Below, in pieces: positions 8,489 through 17,562 of a stretch of DNA of 63,574 nucleotides. The first letter of the stretch is position 1. Each line of letters begins with the position of its first letter. The DNA lies in assembly GCA_902800595.1 (NCBI GenBank), contig CADCFA010000006.1:1-63574 (forward strand), written 5' to 3'. This DNA is from an uncultured Prevotellaceae bacterium (GTDB lineage Bacteria > Bacteroidota > Bacteroidia > Bacteroidales > Bacteroidaceae). Below the pieces are notes generated by a model. It made no database searches. It worked only from the letters and a program-made list of their open reading frames with translations, and was not told where the DNA came from. The position numbers and the translations under genes were made by a program.

Positions 8489-8521
8489 AAAAGAGGCCCG
8501 TCAATTACGACGAGCCTCTTT
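8489..8521 (+). terminator. Intrinsic terminator after the esterase gene
   Basis: Stem AAAGAGGC / GCCTCTTT with an inner CGTC/GACG pairing, then a weak T tract (TCTTTCTG). It ends the DUF1015-esterase transcript just before the opposing tRNA-Ser. Confidence 0.7.
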
Positions 8522-8527
8522 CTGTTG

Positions 8528-8615
8528 CGGAGAGTGAGGGATTCAAACCCCCGATACCCGGAAAGGGTATACCGGATTTCGAGTCCAGCGCATTCGGTCA
8601 CTCTGCCAACTCTCC
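8528..8615 (-). tRNA. tRNA-Ser (CGA)
   Basis: 88 bases, read on the minus strand from GGAGAGT to ACTCTCC plus discriminator G. Anticodon loop CTCGAAA gives CGA, which reads UCG. A long variable arm (TACCC/GGGTA stem) is typical of class II serine tRNA. CCA is not encoded. Confidence 0.95.
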
Positions 8616-8706
8616 AATAATAAAAAGAACGCTTTCCGGTTAAGCGGATGCAAAGTTAATACAAATTCCCGATAAAGCCAAAGAAAAAACTGGAAACTTG
8701 CTGAAA

Positions 8707-9294
8707 TTAATCGAAAGTGAGTTTCTCCAGACGATTTCTCAACTGTTCTGCTTTGCTTTTTCGGATGCTCAGTTTGATTTCGCAGGTGTTCTCAAAAGTC
8801 TGTGAGATGATGCGTGGCTGCATCTCTTTCACGATTCGCATCACATCGTTCATCATGGGGTAGGAGAAGGTATAGGTGATGACTTCCTCTACCTGGCGTG
8901 TCTCTATCTCGCAATGGGCAATGGCATCAGCAGCAGCTTCGCGATAGGCTACGATCAATCCGCTGGTGCCGAGATTCACACCTCCATAATAGCGCACCAC
9001 CACAATCAGGATGTCCGTCAGTTCATTGCTGTTGATTTGTCCGAGAATCGGCTTGCCGGCTGTTGATGAGGGCTCACCATCATCGTTAGCTCTGAACTCC
9101 GAACGCTCAGCCCCCAACATATAGGCATAGCACACATGGCGTGCATCGTAGTATTTCTTCCGATAGCCTGCCAGCAGCTCTTTGATCTCCTCAACAGTAG
9201 ATACATGATGAGCGAAGGCGAGGAACTTGCTACGCTTCTCGGTGTAGTAGCCCTCGCCTTCGCTCTTTATTGTCTTGAATTCGTCATTAAGCAT
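8707..9294 (-). CDS. yigZ: YigZ/IMPACT family protein (UPF0029)
   Basis: 195 residues, cytoplasmic. The N-terminal domain carries the IMPACT core: SKFLAFAHHVSTVEEI, then DARHVCYAYMLG, DDGEPSSTAGKPIL and VVVRYYGGVNLGTSGL, all hallmarks of the YigZ family. The C-terminal 70 residues match the DUF1949 extension. YigZ proteins bind nucleic acid and ribosome-linked factors, but their exact bacterial role is unsettled. The start overlaps the last 8 bases of carB, so the two are likely cotranscribed with carB first. Confidence 0.93.
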   Translation of the reverse strand: MLNDEFKTIKSEGEGYYTEKRSKFLAFAHHVSTVEEIKELLAGYRKKYYDARHVCYAYMLGAERSEFRANDDGEPSSTAGKPILGQINSNELTDILIVVVRYYGGVNLGTSGLIVAYREAAADAIAHCEIETRQVEEVITYTFSYPMMNDVMRIVKEMQPRIISQTFENTCEIKLSIRKSKAEQLRNRLEKLTFD

Positions 9295-12200
9295 TATATT
9301 CCTGCCAGCTCTTGATCTTTACATCATCGAGGCTCATGGCGGTGAAGGCTTCGATGAAAGCCTTTGCCAGACGAACGTTTGTCATTAATGGGATATTGTG
9401 GTCGATGGCACCGCGACGAATTTTGTAACCATTAGTCAGCTCACGGCTGGTGTGGTTCTTCGGCACATTGATAACCAGACCGATCTTATGCTGACTGATG
9501 AGATCCATCACGTTGTTATCGCCAGTCTCATCAGGCCAAGCCACAGCGATAGCCTTCACACCGTTGTCGTTGAAGAACTTGGCAGTACCAGCTGTTGCAT
9601 AGATGGTGTAACCCTTCTTTGCCAACTGCTGTGCGGGCTCAAGGAGTGAAACCTTACCCTTGGCGCCACCAGAACTGATCAGTACAGCATCCTTTGGAAT
9701 AGAGTAGCCTGTAGCAATCAGCGAGTTGAGCAGCGCCTCGTTCAGATCGTCACCCAGACAGCCAACCTCACCTGTAGAACTCATGTCCACACCCAGCACT
9801 GGGTCGGCATTCTGCAGACGGGCAAATGAGAACTGAGAAGCCTTCACACCGATGCGGTCGATGTCGAACTCGCTCTTCTCGGGTTTCTGATAAGGAGCAT
9901 CGAGCATGATCTTCGTAGCGGTCTCGATGAAGTTGCGCTTCAGGATCTTCGAAACGAAGGGGAACGAACGAGAGGCACGGAGGTTACACTCGATAACCTT
10001 CACCTCACGGTTCTTTGCCAGGAACTGGATGTTAAACGGACCGCTGATGTTCAGTTCGGCAGCAATCTTGTGGGCAATCTTCTTAATCTGACGGATGGTA
10101 GAGAAGTAGATGTGCTGTGCGGGGAACACCATCGTGGCATCACCAGAGTGAACACCTGCGTACTCCACATGCTCAGAGATGGCATACTCGATCACCTCGC
10201 CCTTGTCGGCTACAGCGTCGAACTCAATCTCCTTGGTCTCTGTCATAAACTTAGAAACCACTACGGGGAACTCCTTCGATACTTCAGTAGCCATATTCAG
10301 GAAGCGATGCAGCTCCTCCTCGTCGTAGCAGACGTTCATCGCAGCACCAGAGAGCACATACGAAGGACGTACCAGAACGGGATAGCCCACCTTATCGACA
10401 AACTCCTTCACATCGTCGAATGAGGTCAGTGCACGCCAAGCAGGCTGATCGATACCCAGTTTGTCGAGCATAGCGGAGAACTTATCACGGTTCTCGGCAC
10501 GATCGATATCCACAGGACTGGTTCCCAATACGGGCACACCCTGACGATAGAGCTTCATAGCCAGGTTGTTAGGAATCTGACCACCTACGCTGACGATGAC
10601 ACCACGAGGCGACTCCAGGTCGATCACGTCGAGCACGCGCTCCAGTGACAACTCGTCGAAGTAGAGACGGTCGCACATATCATAGTCGGTAGAAACAGTC
10701 TCTGGGTTGTAGTTGATCATGATACTCTTATAACCCAGCTTACGGGCTGTATTGATGGCATTCACAGAGCACCAGTCGAACTCTACCGAAGAACCGATGC
10801 GGTAGGCACCAGAACCCAGTACCACTACCGACTTCTCATTATTATAATAGTTGATGTCGTGGGCTGCAGCATATTTCTCTCCCTGAGGATTGCCGAATGC
10901 AGGCACATGGGTATAGGTGAAGTAGAGGTAGTTGGTGAGCTCAGGATGCTCAGAAGCAACTGTCGGGATACGCTTTACTGACGGAACGATGCCCTTCTGC
11001 TTACGATACTTACGCACCTGAAGATTCTCCTTCTCCATATTCGTAGATTTCGACTTCAGCACGAAGCGAGCAATCTGGAAGTCACTGAATCCACAGCGCT
11101 TCACCTCCAGCAGCAACTCGTCGGGCAGCTCCTCGAGAGCATTGTATTTCAGCAGCTCATGCTTCAGATCTACAATGTGCTTCAGACGCTCCAGGAACCA
11201 GATGTCAATCTTTGTCAGCTGCTCAATGCGTTCAACGGTATAACCCTCTTCCAAAGCCTGAGCGATGGCGAAGATACGCAGATCAGTAGGATTAGCCAGT
11301 TCCTCGTCGAGATTATCGAACTTGGTGTGGTCGTTACCCACGAAGCCGTGCATACCTTGACCGATCATACGCAGACCCTTCTGGATCATTTCCTCGAAAG
11401 AACGTCCGATAGACATGATCTCACCTACGGATTTCATTGAAGAACCGATCTGACGGCTTACGCCAGCAAACTTGGTGAGGTCCCAGCGCGGAATCTTACA
11501 GATCATATAGTCGAGCTGCGGAGCCACGTAGGCTGATGAGGTTGTACCCATCTCACCAATCTGGTCGAGGGTGTAGCCTAAAGCAATCTTCGCAGCCACG
11601 AAGGCGAGGGGATAGCCCGTAGCCTTAGAGGCCAAAGCAGAAGAACGGGAGAGACGTGCGTTGATCTCGATGATACGATAGTCGTTGGTCTCTGCGTTGA
11701 AGGCGAACTGAATGTTACACTCACCCACTATGCCTAAGTGCTTCACACACTTGATGGTGATATCCTGCAGCATCTTCACCTGCTCCTCACGCAGCGAACA
11801 GGTAGGAGCTACCACAATACTCTCACCCGTGTGGATACCCAGAGGGTCGAAGTTCTCCATTGAGGCTACGGTGAAGCAACGGTCGTTGGCATCACGGATG
11901 CACTCAAACTCAATCTCCTTCCAGCCCTTCAGGCTCTCTTCAACCAGAATCTGGGGTGCGAAGGTGAAGGCGCTCTCAGCCAGCTCAATAAACTTCTTCT
12001 CGTCGGGGCAGATACCAGAACCGAGACCACCCAGCGCATAAGCTGAACGGATCATGATGGGGAAGCCGATCTCATGGGCTGCCTTCAAGGCATCTTCCAT
12101 CGACTCTACAGCGTGGCTTACAGGCACCTTCAGATCCACCTCACCGAGCTTCTTCACAAACAGATCGCGGTCCTCAGTGTTCATGATGGCTTCTACACTC

Positions 12201-12547
12201 GTACCTAATACCTCTACACCATACTCTTTCAGTGTACCGTTCAGATAGAGTTCTGTACCACAGTTCAGGGCAGTCTGTCCACCGAAAGCCAACAGGATAC
12301 CGTCAGGACGCTCTTTCTTAATGATTTCGGTTACGAAGTGTGTGTTTACAGGTTGGAAATACACCTTGTCTGCAATACCCTCACTGGTCTGGATGGTTGC
12401 GATGTTGGGGTTAACGAGTACGCTCTTGATACCTTCTTCGCGGAGGGCTTTCAAGGCCTGTGAACCAGAGTAATCAAACTCACCGGCCTGTCCGATTTTC
12501 AAGGCACCCGAACCGAGTACCAACACCTTTTTCAGTTCTTTCTTCAT
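9287..12547 (-). CDS. carB: Carbamoyl-phosphate synthase large subunit
   Basis: 1086 residues. CarB makes carbamoyl phosphate from bicarbonate, ATP and ammonia delivered by the small subunit CarA, feeding arginine and pyrimidine synthesis. Two ATP-grasp halves begin at VLVLGSGALKIGQAGEFDYS and at about 595 with VVVLGSGAYRIGSSVEFDW. Each half repeats the carbamate/carboxyphosphate pattern (FPIMIRSAYALGGLGSG; YPVLVRPSYVLSGAAM). The last 130 residues form the methylglyoxal-synthase-like allosteric domain. The length is normal and no residue is evidently missing. carA is not adjacent, so the small subunit must be encoded elsewhere. Confidence 0.97.
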   Translation of the reverse strand: MKKELKKVLVLGSGALKIGQAGEFDYSGSQALKALREEGIKSVLVNPNIATIQTSEGIADKVYFQPVNTHFVTEIIKKERPDGILLAFGGQTALNCGTELYLNGTLKEYGVEVLGTSVEAIMNTEDRDLFVKKLGEVDLKVPVSHAVESMEDALKAAHEIGFPIMIRSAYALGGLGSGICPDEKKFIELAESAFTFAPQILVEESLKGWKEIEFECIRDANDRCFTVASMENFDPLGIHTGESIVVAPTCSLREEQVKMLQDITIKCVKHLGIVGECNIQFAFNAETNDYRIIEINARLSRSSALASKATGYPLAFVAAKIALGYTLDQIGEMGTTSSAYVAPQLDYMICKIPRWDLTKFAGVSRQIGSSMKSVGEIMSIGRSFEEMIQKGLRMIGQGMHGFVGNDHTKFDNLDEELANPTDLRIFAIAQALEEGYTVERIEQLTKIDIWFLERLKHIVDLKHELLKYNALEELPDELLLEVKRCGFSDFQIARFVLKSKSTNMEKENLQVRKYRKQKGIVPSVKRIPTVASEHPELTNYLYFTYTHVPAFGNPQGEKYAAAHDINYYNNEKSVVVLGSGAYRIGSSVEFDWCSVNAINTARKLGYKSIMINYNPETVSTDYDMCDRLYFDELSLERVLDVIDLESPRGVIVSVGGQIPNNLAMKLYRQGVPVLGTSPVDIDRAENRDKFSAMLDKLGIDQPAWRALTSFDDVKEFVDKVGYPVLVRPSYVLSGAAMNVCYDEEELHRFLNMATEVSKEFPVVVSKFMTETKEIEFDAVADKGEVIEYAISEHVEYAGVHSGDATMVFPAQHIYFSTIRQIKKIAHKIAAELNISGPFNIQFLAKNREVKVIECNLRASRSFPFVSKILKRNFIETATKIMLDAPYQKPEKSEFDIDRIGVKASQFSFARLQNADPVLGVDMSSTGEVGCLGDDLNEALLNSLIATGYSIPKDAVLISSGGAKGKVSLLEPAQQLAKKGYTIYATAGTAKFFNDNGVKAIAVAWPDETGDNNVMDLISQHKIGLVINVPKNHTSRELTNGYKIRRGAIDHNIPLMTNVRLAKAFIEAFTAMSLDDVKIKSWQEYNA

Positions 12548-12591
12548 ATACTTTAGTTGTTTTTACGATAGATTTCTTTTTTTATCGCGTG

Positions 12592-12599
12592 CAAAGTTA
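12592..12599 (-). promoter_or_regulatory. -7 box of carB
   Basis: TAACTTTG on the minus strand, about 45 bases before the carB start. The nearest TTTG (12626-12623) is 23 bases upstream, a loose -33. Confidence 0.45.
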
Positions 12600-12651
12600 C
12601 GAAGAAAACGGGAAAATCTTCTCAAAAAATGAAAGAAATCTGCAAAAGATA

Positions 12652-12682
12652 TTTGAAGTTTAAAATTTATTGTATAATTTTG
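12652..12682 (+). promoter_or_regulatory. Promoter of the glycerate kinase gene
   Basis: TTTG (12652-12655), 19 bases, TAATTTTG (12675-12682), exact consensus. Only 4 bases separate the box from the ATG at 12687, which implies a leaderless mRNA. Confidence 0.75.
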
Positions 12683-12686
12683 CAAT

Positions 12687-13808
12687 ATGAACATAATTAT
12701 TGCTATAGATTCTCTGAAAGGCTGTCTTAGTTCCGTCCAAGCGAACCAGTCGGCTGCTGATGGCATCAAGTCAGTGTTGCCTGATGCCCAAGTGATACAA
12801 ATACCCGTCAGCGATGGGGGAGAGGGATGGCTTTCTGCTTATCATGCAGCGATAGGAGGTGAACTGGTGACTCTACCTGTCCGCGATCCGATGATGCGTT
12901 GGATCCAAGCGCAGTATCTCATCAAGGGATCTACAGCTGTCATCGAGATAGCACAAGCCAGCGGTCTTACGCTGCTCACACCAGAGGAGCGCAATCCGAT
13001 GGTTGCTACCAGCTATGGCACAGGCCAGCTTGTGGCAGATGCCGTGCGTCGGGGATGCCGTGAGATTATAGTAGGTCTTGGAGGAAGTGCAACGAGTGAT
13101 TGCGGAAAAGGCATGCTTCGCGCCCTTATCGACACATTCACCCAACAGGGCTGTTGGGATGATATAACGCAGCTTCAAGAGGTACATTTTACTATCGCTA
13201 CCGATGTGGTGAATCCGCTTTGCGGTGCTGAAGGAGCCGCCCATGTGTTTGCCCCTCAGAAAGGAGCCACACCAGAGATGGTGAAGGAGCTCGACGAGAT
13301 AGCCTCGCGTTTTGCAGCTCTCTCAGCCAGGCATTTTGGCTTCGATCGTCAGAACGAACCTGGAGCTGGTGCTGCTGGTGGTCTTGGCTATGCGTTTCTT
13401 CAATATATGAATGCATCGTGCCGTTCGGGTATCGAACTGCTGTTGGAAGCCGTTGGCTTTGATACGCTTCTGAATGATGCATCACTCGTTATTACAGGCG
13501 AGGGTTCTGCCGATCGCCAGACCTTGATGGGCAAGCTGCCTTACGGTATCCTTCAGAATGCAAAAAGCCACCAAGTGCCTGTGGCCTTGGTGGCGGGTCG
13601 TATTGCTGATCGCCAGATACTTCTTGATGCAGGTTTTACTTATGTGTTATGTATCAATCCTTCAGGTCTTCCTTTAGAGGAAGCCATAAAACCTGCTGTT
13701 GCTCAAGCGAATATCAATGCCTGTGTCCGTGACCTTTGCCGTGATGTCCTCTCTTGCCGAACTTCTGGTGATCTTCCTGATATTGTTTGTACTGCTCAGG
13801 AGTCATGA
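12687..13808 (+). CDS. glxK: Glycerate kinase (GlxK/GarK type)
   Basis: 373 residues. It starts MNIIIAIDSLKGCLSSVQA, the family opening motif, and contains PVSDGGEGW, GLGGSATSDCGKGML (about 131-145) and TGEGSADRQTLMGKLPYG, all typical of the type-1 glycerate kinase fold. The enzyme phosphorylates D-glycerate to 2- or 3-phosphoglycerate, which may feed the serine branch. The family normally ends soon after the helix seen at about residue 350. Here the frame continues for some 23 extra residues, rich in Cys and Ser, into the antisense of the next gene, giving a 95-base convergent overlap. The promoter abuts the ATG, so no ribosome-binding leader is available. Confidence 0.9.
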   Translation: MNIIIAIDSLKGCLSSVQANQSAADGIKSVLPDAQVIQIPVSDGGEGWLSAYHAAIGGELVTLPVRDPMMRWIQAQYLIKGSTAVIEIAQASGLTLLTPEERNPMVATSYGTGQLVADAVRRGCREIIVGLGGSATSDCGKGMLRALIDTFTQQGCWDDITQLQEVHFTIATDVVNPLCGAEGAAHVFAPQKGATPEMVKELDEIASRFAALSARHFGFDRQNEPGAGAAGGLGYAFLQYMNASCRSGIELLLEAVGFDTLLNDASLVITGEGSADRQTLMGKLPYGILQNAKSHQVPVALVAGRIADRQILLDAGFTYVLCINPSGLPLEEAIKPAVAQANINACVRDLCRDVLSCRTSGDLPDIVCTAQES

Positions 13809-14145
13809 TCTTCTGAAGATCAGTATCGTAGTTCTTCATCAGATCAGCATACTTCTGATTGAGCTCTAACAGTTGAGCAGCCTGCTTCTCATCGAGGTTG
13901 TAGCGCTTTGCAGTGCGATCGGTCTTGAATTTTACAAAATCTTTCTTGTCGCACTTGCCCTGCTTGTCGCACTTCTTCTCGCAACATTTCATCTCACAGC
14001 ACTTGCCTTTCTCACACTTGCACTGCTCGCATTTGCACTGCTCACCACACTTGTCACAGCACTTAGTCTGCTCTTTGTTCTCCTGTGCAAAAGCTGCCGA
14101 ACTCATAATGAAGGCAGCCATCATTGTCATTAAAATCTTTTTCAT
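13714..14145 (-). CDS. Secreted cysteine-rich metal-binding-like protein with CpxP/Spy-like helical domain
   Basis: 143 residues. A signal peptide (about 1-20, ending AAFAQ) is followed by residues 28-68 with 13 Cys in about 40 positions in CxxC, CxC and CC patterns, mixed with Lys and Glu, like a metallothionein. Residues 70-125 are helical (RTAKRYNLDEKQAAQLLEL and IMTPEQYKQYQ), resembling the LTxxQ-like helices of periplasmic CpxP/Spy or DUF4890 proteins. The tail GKRGHHGKGHGHRH is His-rich. The parts together suggest metal binding in the envelope, such as Cu, Zn or Ni, but the metal is unknown. The 3' end overlaps the convergent glycerate kinase gene. Confidence 0.75.
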   Translation of the reverse strand: MKKILMTMMAAFIMSSAAFAQENKEQTKCCDKCGEQCKCEQCKCEKGKCCEMKCCEKKCDKQGKCDKKDFVKFKTDRTAKRYNLDEKQAAQLLELNQKYADLMKNYDTDLQKIMTPEQYKQYQEDHQKFGKRGHHGKGHGHRH

Positions 14146-14234
14146 TGTCTTACTATTTTTAAATTGTTAAACTTTTGCTTCTGTCTCTCAGTTGCAACTG
14201 TCTTTTTGACTCAATTACCGTGATTTGGTTTAAC

Positions 14235-14255
14235 GTGCATAGTGGGAGTATGCAC
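14235..14255. repeat. Inverted repeat GTGCATA-N7-TATGCAC
   Basis: Perfect 7-base arms with a 7-base centre in the 312-base gap between two divergent genes, about 90 bases upstream of the Cys-rich protein start. It could be an operator for a dimeric regulator. The rest of the gap (14146-14457) is AT-rich, with only the plus-strand promoter noted below. Confidence 0.35.
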
Positions 14256-14392
14256 TTTATTTCAATATTTTGGCATTTTTTTACTATTTATGATGAGTCT
14301 TCGATGGCTATATCATCTATATTCTCGGTGTTGTAACTTACTGAAAATCAGATATGATTGTTTTCTGAAGTCTATATAACCACCTATATTTA

Positions 14393-14424
14393 CTTGTAAA
14401 GCCGATAAATCATGCGTAATTTTG
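14393..14424 (+). promoter_or_regulatory. Promoter of the second GH5 gene
   Basis: CTTG (14393-14396), 20 bases, TAATTTTG (14417-14424). The -7 box is exact; the leader is about 30 bases. Confidence 0.6.
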
Positions 14425-14457
14425 CAATGTCAAAGTTCTAACCAATAATTACAGAAA

Positions 14458-15690
14458 ATGAAAAAGAAAACCATCTTGTTACTGGCGACACTACTCATTA
14501 CCGCCACTTCGCTCGCTGAGGTTATTCAGAAGAATAATTATGTACGCGTGAGCGGACCAGATCTCATTCAGCCCAATGGGCAGAAGCTGTATATCCAAGG
14601 CACTAATCTTGGCAACTGGTTGAATCCCGAAGGTTATATGTTTGGTTTCAGTCGTACCAATTCAGCCTGGATGATCGATCTCCTTTTCAAACAGGCAGTA
14701 GGTCCCGACTTCACCGCAAAATTCTGGCAGACATTCAAGGATAACTACATCACCCGCGATGACATCCTGTTCATCAAGCAGCAAGGCGCCAACACCATCC
14801 GTCTGCCTTTTAACTACAAACTGTTTACCGATGAGGATTATATGGGACTCTCGTCACAGCAGGATGGTTTTAAGAGAATCGACGATGTGGTAGCCTGGTG
14901 CAAGGAAGCTGGACTCTATCTGATTCTTGACATGCATGACTGTCCGGGTGGACAGACTGGTGATAACATCGACGATGGGCACGGCTACCCTTGGCTCTTC
15001 GAGAGTGAATCCAGTCAGCAGCTATTCTGTAGTATCTGGAAAAAAATAGCTGATCGTTATAAAGATGAGCCTATCATCTTAGGCTACGAACTGGCTAACG
15101 AGCCGATAGCCCATTATTTCGAGAACAAGGAAGAAATCAACCAACAGTTGGAACCGCTTTATAAACGTGCGGTAAAAGCCATCCGCGAAGTGGATCCTTA
15201 CCATATCATCCTCTTAGGCGGTGCCCGTTGGAACAGTGATTTCTATATGTTTACCGACTGGACATTCGATCAGAATATCATGTACACCTGTCACCGTTAT
15301 GGCGGTGAGGCCACCAAGGAGGCCATCAAAGACTATATCGACTTCCGCGACAAAACCAACCTGCCAATGTATATGGGAGAAATCGGCCATAACACCGACC
15401 AGTGGCAGACTGACTTTGTGAAGGTGATGAAAGAGGTGAATATCGGTTATACCTTCTGGCCGTATAAGAAGATCGACGGTTCGTGTATGATGGGCATCCG
15501 TCGCCCGGAACTCTGGGATAGCATTGTGGTGAAATACAGTGAGACCCCACGCGGTACCTATAAGGAATGGCGTGAGGCCCGACCCAATCAGCAGCAGTTC
15601 AGGGAGCTGTTGATGCAATATGCGGAAAATAGCCGATTCAAGAACTGCCAGCCACAGAAGGATTATATCCAGACGATGGGACTGAAATAA
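14458..15690 (+). CDS. Secreted GH5-family glycoside hydrolase
   Basis: 410 residues with a signal peptide (about 1-20). The TIM barrel shows LYIQGTNLGNWLNPEGYMF (about 44-62), RLPFNY, LDMHDCPGGQ, the acid/base Glu 215 in YELANEP and the nucleophile Glu 308 in MYMGEIGHN. The layout is that of GH5 enzymes related to exo-beta-glucanases and other beta-glucosidases rather than the first GH5 in this window; the substrate is not clear. It is not part of a SusC/SusD locus. A weak hairpin follows it, then an outer-membrane protein gene on the same strand with its own -7 box. Confidence 0.88.
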   Translation: MKKKTILLLATLLITATSLAEVIQKNNYVRVSGPDLIQPNGQKLYIQGTNLGNWLNPEGYMFGFSRTNSAWMIDLLFKQAVGPDFTAKFWQTFKDNYITRDDILFIKQQGANTIRLPFNYKLFTDEDYMGLSSQQDGFKRIDDVVAWCKEAGLYLILDMHDCPGGQTGDNIDDGHGYPWLFESESSQQLFCSIWKKIADRYKDEPIILGYELANEPIAHYFENKEEINQQLEPLYKRAVKAIREVDPYHIILLGGARWNSDFYMFTDWTFDQNIMYTCHRYGGEATKEAIKDYIDFRDKTNLPMYMGEIGHNTDQWQTDFVKVMKEVNIGYTFWPYKKIDGSCMMGIRRPELWDSIVVKYSETPRGTYKEWREARPNQQQFRELLMQYAENSRFKNCQPQKDYIQTMGLK

Positions 15691-15724
15691 GACTTGGTTA
15701 GTTAATATTTCCTAAAGAAGTCTT
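15689..15724 (+). terminator. Weak hairpin after the second GH5 gene
   Basis: Arms AAGACTT / AAGTCTT around a 22-base loop, followed by TCTG. Poor T tract, so termination may be partial. Confidence 0.3.
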
Positions 15725-15764
15725 TCTGCAGGTTAATGTTTAACAGTTTTTAGATTTTATTCCA

Positions 15765-15772
15765 TACCTTTG
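15765..15772 (+). promoter_or_regulatory. -7 box of the barrel/importer operon
   Basis: TACCTTTG, 23 bases before the start of the outer-membrane protein gene. No convincing -33 element. Confidence 0.45.
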
Positions 15773-15795
15773 CAAAGATATAAAGATTATATTTT

Positions 15796-17550
15796 ATGCG
15801 AAGAAAAAACTTGAGAGACAGCCTGAGAACCTGTTTCTTTCTTTGTGTGCTGTGTATATGTGGCTTAAATGCCTACGCAGCCGACGATGATATTATAGAG
15901 TATCAGGGCGACCGTTATGTGATTCATGTGGACAAGATGAATCCCGACAGTGAGATGACCTTATTGGATGTGTTGAACACTTGTCCCGAATTTCTGTCGA
16001 TTCACGGAAAGAAGATTGATCAGATCTATACCTTCCGTATCGACAATATCGACCTCTTTGTAGATGCCGAAACACTCCTGGCAAATGTGAAGGCTCGTGA
16101 GATCGATCGTATCCAGATTTGCAGCAATAGCTCTGTGGCGAAATCAGTGGCTGGCACGAAAGGTGTGATCGACGTGTATTACCGTAAGGATATCAAGACC
16201 GACGGCAAGGTGTCGCTGTCAGGCAGCACCTACGGCAATGGAATGGCTTATGCTGATATCAAAGGCTCCTCCGAGAAACTCACCGTGCAGGCTTATGCGC
16301 TGGCTCGCAGCTCCTACGGCAAGTCTTATCCCACCGATATCCAACGCCTTACAAGCCGTGATTTTGAAGAGAACCTGCATGTGAATCTCGACTGGAAGCT
16401 AAGTCCCAGCGACAGGCTCATCATCAGGAGTACCCAGAAGTTCGGCAACAAGAAGCTCAAGCTCTATAATCCTGATCTCATGAGTGCCCGACCAGATTAC
16501 CGACGTTATATCAGTCTGATCTTGTCTTACTCCCACACTTTCAGGAACGATGCCATTCTCTTTGCCGAGATTGGAGCCGACTACACGAATAATTCTGAAA
16601 ACAAAGCTGGCTTGGGCGATAGCTATCCCTATGGTTTCGTGGAACTCAACACCCCGATCTTCACCCCCGACCTCTGGCTGATGATTGGTACAGAGATGGA
16701 TTACGATAACGTTTGGCATGTCGATAAGAACCGTGAGCAGTACTTACTGACCGACTTCTATGCCCAGCTCGACTATACCCATGGCCCTTGGGTGCTCACC
16801 TTAGGTGATCGCTTCCGCATCATGAGCTTCTGGAATCGTCAGTACGACACGCCCGATCAGAGTCTGTGGTCACATAACCGCAACAACCACTCTTATCTGG
16901 CCAGCGTGGGCTATAGGGCAGGGCGCAATTTCTTCCAGACCCTGTTCACACGCCGCTACTACGTGCCTGAGATAAGCGATTTCATGGTTGATGAGACCTC
17001 ACCGGTTACCGACCTGAGATACTCAGGCGACAGTTACCTCACCAGACTGGTGCACCAGGGGGTGCTGCGCTATTCCTATCAGCAGAAGAACTTCTTCCTG
17101 CACTCCAGCGTTGAGGGCAACTGGTACAGCCATGAGGCAGGTCCCAGACACATGCAGCTGGGCATCAGGAACTCCGTCTATTGGAAGACGGGACCGCTGG
17201 AACTGACCTTGGGAGCCAACTACTACTATCAACATGTCAGCTCAGGCGTCAAGACCCCTTCCGACAACGACAACTTCGTGACCCTCAAGGCAGCACCAAC
17301 CTTGAATCTGGCTCATGGGTTCCGCCTGTCGTCAGTACTTCTCTACAGCAGCCGTCGCACCATCGACGATCAGCATGCCCACCTCTTTGCCACCGTTAAG
17401 GCCAACAAGCAGTTGGGCAGGAAGTGCAACGTGTTTGCCGAGTACCATGATCTGGCAGGCTACGTCACAGGCAACTGGTCGCAGCTTGGCAGTCTCTATC
17501 AGAACCGTGCCTTGAGCATTGGTGCCACCATCTATCCGTTCCGAAAATAA
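15796..17550 (+). CDS. Outer-membrane beta-barrel protein with plug-like N-terminus
   Basis: 584 residues with a signal peptide (about 1-29, ending NAYAA). Residues 35-140 look like a small TonB-plug-type domain: TLLDVLNTCPEFLSI, then REIDRIQICSNSSVAKSVAGTKGVIDVYYR, matching the usual DLLRRLPGV and IerIEvi...GvInI pattern. From residue 145 amphipathic strands alternate to the end (IYPFRK), as in the OMP_b-brl_3 barrel family. No carboxypeptidase-like repeat or TonB box is seen. The fused ABC binding protein/permease gene begins 12 bases downstream, so the barrel may be the outer-membrane step of that uptake system. That link is inferred from spacing. Confidence 0.75.
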   Translation: MRRKNLRDSLRTCFFLCVLCICGLNAYAADDDIIEYQGDRYVIHVDKMNPDSEMTLLDVLNTCPEFLSIHGKKIDQIYTFRIDNIDLFVDAETLLANVKAREIDRIQICSNSSVAKSVAGTKGVIDVYYRKDIKTDGKVSLSGSTYGNGMAYADIKGSSEKLTVQAYALARSSYGKSYPTDIQRLTSRDFEENLHVNLDWKLSPSDRLIIRSTQKFGNKKLKLYNPDLMSARPDYRRYISLILSYSHTFRNDAILFAEIGADYTNNSENKAGLGDSYPYGFVELNTPIFTPDLWLMIGTEMDYDNVWHVDKNREQYLLTDFYAQLDYTHGPWVLTLGDRFRIMSFWNRQYDTPDQSLWSHNRNNHSYLASVGYRAGRNFFQTLFTRRYYVPEISDFMVDETSPVTDLRYSGDSYLTRLVHQGVLRYSYQQKNFFLHSSVEGNWYSHEAGPRHMQLGIRNSVYWKTGPLELTLGANYYYQHVSSGVKTPSDNDNFVTLKAAPTLNLAHGFRLSSVLLYSSRRTIDDQHAHLFATVKANKQLGRKCNVFAEYHDLAGYVTGNWSQLGSLYQNRALSIGATIYPFRK

Positions 17551-17562
17551 ATATTATCCGAT

